A DNA stretch of 64,000 nucleotides, taken from assembly GCA_031292305.1 (NCBI GenBank), contig JARLHJ010000034.1, positions 1 through 64,000 of the forward strand, given 5' to 3'. The stretch comes from Candidatus Babeliales bacterium. GTDB lineage: Bacteria; Babelota; Babeliae; Babelales; JABDEC01. The translations under genes were made by a program, and so were the position numbers. A model generated the notes under the pieces. That model worked only from the letters and a program-made list of their open reading frames with translations, had not been told where the DNA came from and searched no databases. Below, in pieces: positions 15,985-24,739 of the stretch. Every line of letters starts with the position of its first letter. Position 1 is the stretch's first letter.

Positions 15985-18231
15985 ATGAATTCAATAAAAT
16001 TGCTCTTTTTAGCAGGTTCATTTTTAATTAAAATTCAAGCGGATGCTCCCAATAGCAATTTGATTGGGATGTTAGAAAAAATTTCAGAACAACCTACAAA
16101 AGATTTAGTAAAAAGCGATGATGATCGTCAGGTTAATCCTGAAATGACGACAGCTTTAGAAAAAAAAGTATTAGAACTTCCTGAAAAATTTGAAGATCTA
16201 GAAAAACTAAAAGAAAATAAAGAAGAATTAAAATATGATCTCAACTTTGAAAACGCTTCTGTAAAAAATGTTTTAGATTATGTGCAAGGCATATTCAATA
16301 TTATTTTTTTCTCAGACGATCAGGTAATTAGTGAGAAAAAACCAAAAGGAGTTGGTGACCTTAAGGTAACCTATAAAACTAATAAAAAAATTTCACAAAA
16401 AGAAATTTTGAATTTTATAGATTTAATATTAGAGCTTGCTGATCTTGCACGTATAAAAATGGCTGGAGTGGAAAATACATATAGAATTACCAATATTGTA
16501 AATGCAAATAAATCTAATTTGCCAACCTATATTGGAATAGATTCAAATGATCTTCCAGATGAAGGCAGAATACGTTATGTATACTTCTTTCAAAATAGAC
16601 CTGTAAATCAATTAGCAGAAATAATAAGAAAATTACAAAGTAGAACAGGACAAATTAATACATTTCCTGACTCAAATGCAATGATATTTACTGACGAGGC
16701 ATTCAACATTAAATATCTAATGAATGTTATAAAAATAATGGATTCAAAAGATTTGCCAGAGGTTCTATCTATCTTAAAGCTAAAAAATGCTGATGCAGGC
16801 GAAGTAGCCAAGCTATATGAAACTTTAAAGGGCAAAGATGATATATTCAATCCATTTGCAGAAAAAAAGGGTCCAAAGCTTACACAAACTCTGAAAGTAA
16901 TTACAGAGCCAAGAATGAATGCATTAATATTATTTGGTCCGCGGGATCAAGTCCAACAAATAGAAAAATTCATAATAGACCATGTAGATATAGAGCTTCA
17001 AGAGATACCAGCAAAAATATTCACACGTAAATTAAATTATGCCCCAGCAGAACAAGTAGCTAAAATATTAAGTTCTGTAGTTGGTTATGGTGCAGAAACA
17101 GAAGCTGCTAAATATGGTGGCATAAAAGCCGGAGAAAAATATTTAAGCAATATGTCTTTTGAAGCAGATAAACAAGGAAATATTTTAATTATTCGTGGAA
17201 GCTTGGAAGATTATAATTTAATTAAGCCGTCTATTGATGAACTAGATAAGCCTCAAAGACAAGTAGCCGTGGAAGTCTTATTAGTGACTATGAGTTTAGA
17301 TGATACTAGAGAAATTCAAAATCAAATAAGAAATAAAAACCCAGGCAAACTAGACTTTCAATTACTTAATCAAATAACACCAACAGTAGTTACTGATACA
17401 GGTAGACTTACAGGGAATTTATTAAATAACGTAGTTAATGGCTCTTATGTAGGTACTGGATGGAACCTGTTTTCTTTAGGTAAAAGCGATGCTTGGTCAT
17501 TGTTAGATGTGTTACATTTTCCAAATCGTACAAACACCTTAGCGCATCCATTTTTGGTTGCTACAAATAAATACACTGCTACAGTTTCTATAGGTACAAA
17601 GCGTAACGTTGTAATAGGTAATATCACCAGTAGTGGACAAAATACAGATGAAAAAGATTTTGTTGAAGCATCAACAACAGTTAAAGTTACTCCTCAAATA
17701 AATTCGTTTGGAGTAATCAATTTAGATATTGATATTTTAATAGAGCAATTTACTTCAGCTGATCCTAACAGTCCAAATAGAAGTATTCAAAAAGTTCGCA
17801 CAAATACAAGTGTTGCTGAAAATGAAATTATAGCACTTGGTGGAATAATAGATAAAACACGTACTAATGATGAAGTTGGGTTGCCAATAATTTCTAGGAT
17901 TCCATTTATTGGTTCACTATTTAGAGGTAAAATAACCGATTTAACAACAGATTGTTTAATGGTATTTATTTGCCCTAAAATTATTAATCCGCATGCTAAT
18001 TTATTAACACCATTTACACAAAGTAAGTTAGATGATGTTGGTAATTTGATGACGGAAATGGATAGTTACGAAAATCCACGTGACCCTATTAGTAGATGGT
18101 TCTTTAAAGAGCCACATAAAGAAATGAATAAAATGGTGGATGATTTTGTTTATAAAAATATAGAGAAGCCAAAAACACAGATAAATACAAAATCAAAAAC
18201 GGGTTCTAATAAAATAGATGGCAAGAAATAA
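15985..18231 (+). CDS. Secretin (GspD-like), copy A1
   Basis: Secretins form the outer-membrane channel of type II secretion. The protein has a signal peptide (MNSIKLLFLAGSFLIKIQAD), a charged spacer, an N0-like domain (LNFENASVKNVLDYVQGIFN), and N1 to N3 domains (RIRYVYFFQNRPVNQLAEII; IIRGSLEDYNLIKPSIDELD). The C-terminal secretin domain begins at PQRQVAVEVLLVTM and carries VGLPIISRIPFIGSLFRGK, the family signature. Length is 748. It overlaps the next secretin by 14 bases and is a close paralogue of it. A conserved DPISRWFF block stands near the C-terminus. Whether both copies assemble together is unknown. Confidence 0.9.
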   Translation: MNSIKLLFLAGSFLIKIQADAPNSNLIGMLEKISEQPTKDLVKSDDDRQVNPEMTTALEKKVLELPEKFEDLEKLKENKEELKYDLNFENASVKNVLDYVQGIFNIIFFSDDQVISEKKPKGVGDLKVTYKTNKKISQKEILNFIDLILELADLARIKMAGVENTYRITNIVNANKSNLPTYIGIDSNDLPDEGRIRYVYFFQNRPVNQLAEIIRKLQSRTGQINTFPDSNAMIFTDEAFNIKYLMNVIKIMDSKDLPEVLSILKLKNADAGEVAKLYETLKGKDDIFNPFAEKKGPKLTQTLKVITEPRMNALILFGPRDQVQQIEKFIIDHVDIELQEIPAKIFTRKLNYAPAEQVAKILSSVVGYGAETEAAKYGGIKAGEKYLSNMSFEADKQGNILIIRGSLEDYNLIKPSIDELDKPQRQVAVEVLLVTMSLDDTREIQNQIRNKNPGKLDFQLLNQITPTVVTDTGRLTGNLLNNVVNGSYVGTGWNLFSLGKSDAWSLLDVLHFPNRTNTLAHPFLVATNKYTATVSIGTKRNVVIGNITSSGQNTDEKDFVEASTTVKVTPQINSFGVINLDIDILIEQFTSADPNSPNRSIQKVRTNTSVAENEIIALGGIIDKTRTNDEVGLPIISRIPFIGSLFRGKITDLTTDCLMVFICPKIINPHANLLTPFTQSKLDDVGNLMTEMDSYENPRDPISRWFFKEPHKEMNKMVDDFVYKNIEKPKTQINTKSKTGSNKIDGKK

Positions 18232-20287
18232 AAATTTATTAATTATTACATGTTTTTTAATTTTTAAAATTTTTGGTGATGAGCCAAAAGTTGAGCTTAA
18301 TTTTGAAAGTGCTTCTTTAGAAAATGTCTTAAGTTACATCGAAGAATCTTTTAATATAAAGCTTTTGCCAGATGATGCAATAGTTACAGACAAGAAAATA
18401 AAAGGTGTAAAAGATGTTAAAATTACATTTAAATCTAATAGACCATTTAATAAAACACAAGTTCTTGAATTTCTTGATCTGTTATTAGAAGTTTCAGAAT
18501 TGGCGCGTATTCCAGCTCCTGGAGTACCAGACCTATTTAGAATAACCAATGTTGCAAATTCTAATAAAGCTTACTTGCCTACTTTCATATCTAAAGAAAT
18601 TGATGAATTACCTAATGAAGGCAGAATTCGTTATCTTTATTTTTCTAAAAATAGGCCAATTAATCAATTAAAAGATATTATTCAAAAATTACAAAGTAAA
18701 AATGCTCAAGTTAATATTTTTCCAGATTCGAATGCTTTGATAATTGTAGATGAAGCTTATAATGTTAAATCGTTATTAAAGATTATTAAAGAATTAGATA
18801 CCTTAGATTCTCCAGAAATCTTAACAATTATTAAATTAAAAAATAGTGATGTAAATGACATAATTAAAATTTATGATTCACTAAAAGGTAAAAATGAGAC
18901 ACATAATCCATTTGTAGATACAAAAGGTACTAATCTTGCGCAAGAAGTAAAAGCTATAGCAGATAATAGAACTAATTCTTTAATTTTATTTGGTCCCAAG
19001 AATGAAGTTAGAAAAATTGAAAAATTTATTACTGAACATATAGATATCGAACTAAACGTAACGTCTAAAAATATTCATTTTTATAAATTAAATTATGCGT
19101 CTGCAGAACAAGTTGCCAAAATTATGAATTCAGTTTCTCAGTATGGTGCTGCAACTCAAACAGGACAAGCTCAAGGAGTTAAATCTGGTGAACAATTTAT
19201 CAATAATTTATATTTTGAAGCTGACAAAAGTGGAAATAATTTAATTATTAAGGGACCTTTAAAAGAATATAACTTAATTAAAAATACCATTGAACAATTG
19301 GATGCTCCTCAACCTCAGGTTGCGCTAGAGGTTTATATTGTAACAGTTGATTTAACAGAATCAAAATCTATTCAATCTCAAATCAGAAATAAAAACTTAG
19401 GCCAATTAAATTATCAATTTGTTAACTCTAATACCGTAGTTAGTCCAACTGGTTCATTAGTTGCTAATTTAATTTCTTTGGCTACTAATTCAACAGTTTA
19501 TCCGGCTGGCAGTACTCTTATTTCTTTAGGCAAGGTGGATGTTTGGGCTTTAATTGGAATTTTACAAAAAGAAGTTTCTACGAATGTGATAAGCAATCCT
19601 TTTTTGGTAACGGCAAATGGTACACCTGCAAAATTAACATTTGGAACACAACGAAGAGTAACTACTAGTAATATTGTAACTACTGGACAGACAACACAAA
19701 ACTCATTTGGTACTGCCGAAGCAAATATATCTGTTAGTGTTACACCGCAGATAAATGCTTCTGGATTTATTAGTTTAACTATTGATATACGTATTGAAAG
19801 TTTTACAAGTACTGATCCATCTTCACCTGATATGAATAAAAGCCAAATTTCATCTAAGATTAAAGTTGCTGATGGTGAATCTGTTGCTTTAGCAGGCCTT
19901 ACGATGAATACGCGTACTTATTCTAAGATTGGTATACCCATTTTAGAAAATATACCAATTCTGGGGCATTTATTTAGTTCTACATATAGTGATTTAGAAA
20001 AAAGTAATGTCATGGTATTTGTATCTCCAAAGATTATTAATAATACTTTTTCTAAAAATCCAATGAATAGTTTTACTAAAAATAAAACAAATGATATTAA
20101 TCAATTAATAGATGAATCACAAAGTTATTTAAATGTGCGTGATCCTATAAATAAATGGTTCTTTAATGAACCGGATAATGAACTTAAAAATATGTTTAAT
20201 GATTTTGTTAAAATTGATAATAAAGAAATTAATAAAAAGAACAAACCAGTAAAAAAGTCAAAATTAATGGCTAGCGTTGGGGGTTAA
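18218..20287 (+). CDS. Secretin (GspD-like), copy A2
   Basis: A paralogue of copy A1 with the same domains: signal peptide (MARNKNLLIITCFLIFKIFG), N0-like LNFESASLENVLSYIEESFN, N1 RIRYLYFSKNRPINQLKDII, and a secretin domain from PQPQVALEVYIVTV to IGIPILENIPILGHLFSSTY. It lacks the 60-residue charged spacer of A1. The start codon lies inside the end of A1 in another frame, so translation is probably coupled. The C-terminal blocks DPINKWFFNEPDNELKNMF and DPISRWFFKEPHKEMNKMV of A1 correspond. The central strand region LGKVDVWALIGILQKEV matches A1 LGKSDAWSLLDVLHFPN. The duplication is old, as identity is only moderate. Confidence 0.9.
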   Translation: MARNKNLLIITCFLIFKIFGDEPKVELNFESASLENVLSYIEESFNIKLLPDDAIVTDKKIKGVKDVKITFKSNRPFNKTQVLEFLDLLLEVSELARIPAPGVPDLFRITNVANSNKAYLPTFISKEIDELPNEGRIRYLYFSKNRPINQLKDIIQKLQSKNAQVNIFPDSNALIIVDEAYNVKSLLKIIKELDTLDSPEILTIIKLKNSDVNDIIKIYDSLKGKNETHNPFVDTKGTNLAQEVKAIADNRTNSLILFGPKNEVRKIEKFITEHIDIELNVTSKNIHFYKLNYASAEQVAKIMNSVSQYGAATQTGQAQGVKSGEQFINNLYFEADKSGNNLIIKGPLKEYNLIKNTIEQLDAPQPQVALEVYIVTVDLTESKSIQSQIRNKNLGQLNYQFVNSNTVVSPTGSLVANLISLATNSTVYPAGSTLISLGKVDVWALIGILQKEVSTNVISNPFLVTANGTPAKLTFGTQRRVTTSNIVTTGQTTQNSFGTAEANISVSVTPQINASGFISLTIDIRIESFTSTDPSSPDMNKSQISSKIKVADGESVALAGLTMNTRTYSKIGIPILENIPILGHLFSSTYSDLEKSNVMVFVSPKIINNTFSKNPMNSFTKNKTNDINQLIDESQSYLNVRDPINKWFFNEPDNELKNMFNDFVKIDNKEINKKNKPVKKSKLMASVGG

Positions 20288-20289
20288 TA

Positions 20290-21897
20290 ATGATAAAAAA
20301 TATTCTTCTTCCTGAAAAGATAGGTAATTATTTTATATTTCCTAAAAGAATTATTGGATTTTTTTTAGGCAAAAACATAATAAAAGCTACCCAATTAAAT
20401 GTTTCTGGTTCCAGAAAAACTATTGTAGAAAAATATTTTGAAGAACATTTAGAAATAGGAAGCAATTTATCTAGGGCTATAGAAAAAATTATACAAAAAA
20501 CTGATAAATATGATGGTATAAAAGTATCATTACCAGGATCTTTAGTAATTTTTAAAGAATTAACATTGCCGTTTACAGATCTTGATAAAATAAGAATGGT
20601 ATTGGATTTTGAAGTAGAAGCAGCTTTGCCATTTTCTATAGATGAAGCTGTTGTAGATTTTATAGTTATAAAAAAAGATTTGCTTAAGAAAGAATCAACA
20701 ATATTGGCTTGTGTGGCAAGAAAAAAAGATATTTATGAATTAATAGATACTTTTAAAAATGCTGGCTTACAAATTACTAATGTAGGCGTTGATGTAATAG
20801 ATATTTATGGTCTTTATAAATCTATTTATGCTTTGAATACTGGTACAGATATTATTTTGGATATAGAATTTGCATATACAAATGTAATATATGTTCAAAA
20901 TGGTGAATTAAGACTAGCAAGAACTATACATCAGGGAATATCAACTATAGCTAAAAGCATTTCTGAGCATATGAAAATAGATAATAATAAAGCATTAGAA
21001 TATTTGATAAGATTTGGATTAGAGATCAGTGAAGATCAAGAATATAATAGAGCAGTTAACAATGCGATGTCGGAATTTATTGGCTCTATTCAATTTACAT
21101 TAAACTCATTTAAGAGTTTATATTCTAGTTTTTCTGAAATAACAAGAATAATAGTGACCGGCAATGAAATAAAAAAGTTTTCAGAATTTTTAGAAACGAA
21201 ATTGAATATTAAGTCTGAATATTTAAATACGACAAAAATTTTACAAAATAATAATATAACATTTAAAGAAAAGCATTTTCCTAATTCAGGAATAATTAGC
21301 TTAGCGGCAGCACTACCGGTACCACAAACTGAAGAATTTAATTTATTGCGTAAAGATCTTGAACCTAAAGATATTAATTTATTAAATAAGCAAATAATTG
21401 CGTTTATAGCATTATTTATTTTAGCATTTGCACCACTATTAGGTTATAGTTATTTTCAAAAATCTAAATTAGAGACTGAAGTTAATAATTCAAAAAAAGA
21501 AGTTATAGCTATATTAAAAAATGAATTCGAAATAACAGATCCAAAAATACTAAAGAACCTTACTGAAGTTATTCAAACAGCTAAAAGCAAATTAGATGAA
21601 GAAAAAAACATTTGGTATGCCTTTTCACCCCAAACTAGATTGTCTTTTTTGAAGTATTTAAATGAATTGAGTGAAATAATAGATAAAGATGCAATTGGGT
21701 TAAAATTAAAAAAATTGACCATTTTTACTACCGCACCCGATGTTATTACATTAGATGGGGAAGTTAGAGATTTTGCAGCTCTTGGAATATTAGAAAAAGA
21801 ACTAGATGAATCTAAATTATTTAGCCATGTTTCTGCGCCTCAGGAAACAAAATTTAATATTGATATAACTACTAAGAAAAATGAGGAGCTTGAATAA
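20290..21897 (+). CDS. gspL: GspL/PilM-like actin-fold platform protein
   Basis: The cytoplasmic part (residues 1-330) has an actin-like fold of the PilM/GspL type: FFLGKNIIKATQLNVSG at the start, then KIRMVLDFEVEAALPFSIDE, and DIILDIEFAYTNVIYVQNGE. A membrane helix lies near residues 370-388 (QIIAFIALFILAFAPLLGYS), followed by a coiled, then alpha/beta periplasmic part. GspL anchors the secretion ATPase to the membrane and pairs with GspM. The gene lies two bases after secretin A2 and overlaps gspM by one base (TAATG). No GspE or GspF gene is present in this window. Confidence 0.85.
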   Translation: MIKNILLPEKIGNYFIFPKRIIGFFLGKNIIKATQLNVSGSRKTIVEKYFEEHLEIGSNLSRAIEKIIQKTDKYDGIKVSLPGSLVIFKELTLPFTDLDKIRMVLDFEVEAALPFSIDEAVVDFIVIKKDLLKKESTILACVARKKDIYELIDTFKNAGLQITNVGVDVIDIYGLYKSIYALNTGTDIILDIEFAYTNVIYVQNGELRLARTIHQGISTIAKSISEHMKIDNNKALEYLIRFGLEISEDQEYNRAVNNAMSEFIGSIQFTLNSFKSLYSSFSEITRIIVTGNEIKKFSEFLETKLNIKSEYLNTTKILQNNNITFKEKHFPNSGIISLAAALPVPQTEEFNLLRKDLEPKDINLLNKQIIAFIALFILAFAPLLGYSYFQKSKLETEVNNSKKEVIAILKNEFEITDPKILKNLTEVIQTAKSKLDEEKNIWYAFSPQTRLSFLKYLNELSEIIDKDAIGLKLKKLTIFTTAPDVITLDGEVRDFAALGILEKELDESKLFSHVSAPQETKFNIDITTKKNEELE

Positions 21898-22457
21898 TGC
21901 AAATTTTTGATAAAGTTAGAAGCTTTTTTATTTACATGCAAGAGAATGATTTTAAAAAATATTTAATGATTTTTTTAACAATAATATTTTTGGCTGTTGG
22001 TTTTATTCTATATCAATATTTTTCCAGAATTTCCTATTTAAAAAAAGAAATTCAACGTATTAATGCATCACGCGAAGAAGCTCAAAAGATTTTAACAAAA
22101 CATCAACAGGTAAAAAAACAAAAAGCAATAGTTGCTGAATTGTTAGAAAGAGGCAAAGTTTTTAAAATCTTAGATTTTTTTAATTCAGTGGTTGAAAAAT
22201 TAAATCTTTCCAATAAAGTTAAAGAAACTAAAATAACAGTGAATGGTTTGGAAAATTCTGCTACGCAAGAATATGAAGAAATTAAATTAGAGGTTGATCT
22301 TACTTCAATGAATATGAAAGAATTAACCGATTTATTAAATGAAATAGAAGAAAATGAAAGAGTTTATATTAAGGGTTTAGAAATAACTCATCCTAAAGCT
22401 ATTCCTGCAGTTGATGTTAATATAAGTATTGCAACATTACAGTTAAAGGCAGAATAA
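21897..22457 (+). CDS. gspM: GspM/PilO-like platform protein
   Basis: A bitopic protein of 186 residues. Residues 22-45 form one membrane helix (YLMIFLTIIFLAVGFILYQY), followed by a coiled coil (YLKKEIQRINASREEAQKIL) and an alpha/beta periplasmic domain ending in VDVNISIATLQLKAE. This layout, with position directly after GspL, is typical of GspM or PilO. It overlaps the gspL stop by one base, and the next secretin begins directly after its stop codon, so translation of the cluster is tightly linked. Sequence conservation in this family is low, so the call relies on layout and context. Confidence 0.75.
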   Translation: MQIFDKVRSFFIYMQENDFKKYLMIFLTIIFLAVGFILYQYFSRISYLKKEIQRINASREEAQKILTKHQQVKKQKAIVAELLERGKVFKILDFFNSVVEKLNLSNKVKETKITVNGLENSATQEYEEIKLEVDLTSMNMKELTDLLNEIEENERVYIKGLEITHPKAIPAVDVNISIATLQLKAE

Positions 22458-24737
22458 ATGATAAAACTATTTATGTGCTTATTTTTTTTAACAAGTTATT
22501 TAATCTGTGATGCACCAAAAAATGAAGTAGTTATTTGCAAGCAAAAAAAAATACTATTCAATGAAAAAGATGAACCAGAAGATCTAGCTATTCTAATCGG
22601 TAAATTGGCAAAACTAAGCAATATAAATATTTTATTTCCACAAGATGAAAAATTTTCAGTTAAATTAAATTATCCACAAACAGAAGTAACATTAGATGAA
22701 GCTTGGAATATAGTTTTAAATGCACTGGATATTGCAGGCTATTCTAGAGTAAAAAAAAGAGATGAATACCAAATAGTTAATAATACAAATGTATTAAAGC
22801 AACCCCTTGAAGTTTACATAAATATAGATCCTGAAAAATTACCGGGAACAGTTCAAAGAATTAGATACTTATATTATTTTCAAAATATAACTCTAACAGC
22901 TAATAGTCCAGTTTTAACCAACTTAGATCAAATATTAAAAGATATGTTAACACCTGAACCAGAAGGTAATTATTTATTGGATCCTGCTACAAATTCTTTA
23001 TTAATATCACATAGGTCAAATGATATTAAAGGTGTTATGCGTATAATATCAGAACTAGATAAAACAGGTTTTAGAGAGACCATAGAAGTTATACCATTAT
23101 TGCATACAAATGCAGATTATATTTCAAAAATTATAACTCAATTAGTGGCACCTCCAGAAGATCAAAAATTTGGATTTTTTCCCAAGCAACAAAAAGCTGG
23201 TTTATATTTTTCAGAAAATACTAAAGTGGTCGGCATAGACAGAATAAATGCAGTAGCAATTTTAGGTCCAAATGATTCAGTACAACGTGTGAAAAAATTT
23301 ATAGTAAAGCATTTAGATAAACCAATAGAATCAGCCAAATCAGTAATTCATGTAAGGCCCCTTGAATATATAGATGCAACTGATATTGCACCAATTATTC
23401 AAAATATAATAAAAGCAAAATCTGCGGGAGCTCAAGCAGAATCAAAAGATGAGTTATCAAGCGCAATAATAATAGCAGAACAACAAGTCACAACCGAAGG
23501 TTTAAAACCTACAGTCTCAGGTGAACCGTCTGCTACCACAGGTGCAGATCAACCACAAACCGACCAGGCTGTTACTTTGTCTACGGGTTCGAACTCTTTA
23601 ATAGTTGCAGCTCGCGAACAAGATTGGCGAGAAATAAAAAAATTAATAGATCAATTAGATGTACCTCAAATGCAAGTGGCAGTAGAAATTCTAATAGTGC
23701 AATTAGATCTTCAAGATAATAAAGATGTTGGATCACAGTTAAGAAATATAGTTAACAATGGGCAACCACAAAACTTCAACTTCCAATTGGGTAATTTAGA
23801 GAGTCCATTTTTAAATTACAATGCTGATGGAACTCCTAATTTTGCACAAGGTTTAGCTGCAGATTTATTAGAACCGTCTCCTGCAGGTATAGTTTTTGCT
23901 AATTCAGAACCGCCACCAGTCAATTTTGTTGACCCTGCATTGGATCAACCAGGTACTTTTTGGGCATCTGTGGCAGATGGCAATGGGATAGCTTATGTGT
24001 ATCATCAATTAAATAATATTGTGCACAATAAAGTATTATCTAACCCATATATTATTGTTAAAAATAATGTGCAAGCAACAATCACAAATGAACAATTACA
24101 ATTCTTCACAGGTCCTGTTTCAGTAGCATCTGCAGCAGCAGTTGTTGTAAAACAACAACCAATATCTGAAGGTTTAGTAATCGATATAAAGCCAAGAATT
24201 AGTGACGCAGATACTGTAAGTTTAGAGCTATCAGTAAAAATAAACGCTTTTCAGGAATTAATACAAAATACAATTGTAAAACGTGAATTTAGATCGAATG
24301 TATACTTAAAAGATAAAGAGGTATTTGCATTTGGTGGTATGTTAACTGATGATGATAGACAAAGTGAATCAAAGCTCCCATTGTTCGAACGTATTCCACT
24401 TATTGGTTGGTTATTTAAACGCAGAGTAAGTTTTAAAGAAAAAACAGTTTTATATACATTTATTTCTCCTACAATTATTAGACCTAAGCGTGGTGGGGGG
24501 ATTTCTGATTTTTCTAAAGATAAAGTTAATGTACTTAAAAATACTTTAAGAGAATGTGAGCAAGCTTTACTGGGTACAAACTTTGAAAGATTAAAAGATC
24601 CAATTACTAAGTTTTTCTTGCCTACAGGTTATAATGAGTTTAATTATAAGATAGATACATTTGCGACTGATAATACCCACGCGTCGCCTTTAGATAAGGC
24701 GGGAACTGCACAAAATACTCCTGAAAAAGCAGCTTAA
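22458..24737 (+). CDS. Secretin (GspD-like), copy B1
   Basis: The protein has a signal peptide (MIKLFMCLFFLTSYLICDAP), an N0 domain (INILFPQDEKFSVKLNY, then LDEAWNIVLNALDIAGYSRV), N1 to N3 domains (RIRYLYYFQNITLTANS; IHVRPLEYIDATDIAPIIQN), and a secretin domain from PQMQVAVEILIVQL to ESKLPLFERIPLIGWLFKRR. An Ala/Thr/Gln-rich insertion interrupts N3 (about residues 325-380). The C-terminus has DPITKFFLPTGYNE. This is a second type of secretin, different from copies A1/A2 in N0 and in the C-terminal block. It follows gspM without a gap. Confidence 0.9.
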   Translation: MIKLFMCLFFLTSYLICDAPKNEVVICKQKKILFNEKDEPEDLAILIGKLAKLSNINILFPQDEKFSVKLNYPQTEVTLDEAWNIVLNALDIAGYSRVKKRDEYQIVNNTNVLKQPLEVYINIDPEKLPGTVQRIRYLYYFQNITLTANSPVLTNLDQILKDMLTPEPEGNYLLDPATNSLLISHRSNDIKGVMRIISELDKTGFRETIEVIPLLHTNADYISKIITQLVAPPEDQKFGFFPKQQKAGLYFSENTKVVGIDRINAVAILGPNDSVQRVKKFIVKHLDKPIESAKSVIHVRPLEYIDATDIAPIIQNIIKAKSAGAQAESKDELSSAIIIAEQQVTTEGLKPTVSGEPSATTGADQPQTDQAVTLSTGSNSLIVAAREQDWREIKKLIDQLDVPQMQVAVEILIVQLDLQDNKDVGSQLRNIVNNGQPQNFNFQLGNLESPFLNYNADGTPNFAQGLAADLLEPSPAGIVFANSEPPPVNFVDPALDQPGTFWASVADGNGIAYVYHQLNNIVHNKVLSNPYIIVKNNVQATITNEQLQFFTGPVSVASAAAVVVKQQPISEGLVIDIKPRISDADTVSLELSVKINAFQELIQNTIVKREFRSNVYLKDKEVFAFGGMLTDDDRQSESKLPLFERIPLIGWLFKRRVSFKEKTVLYTFISPTIIRPKRGGGISDFSKDKVNVLKNTLRECEQALLGTNFERLKDPITKFFLPTGYNEFNYKIDTFATDNTHASPLDKAGTAQNTPEKAA

Positions 24738-24739
24738 AA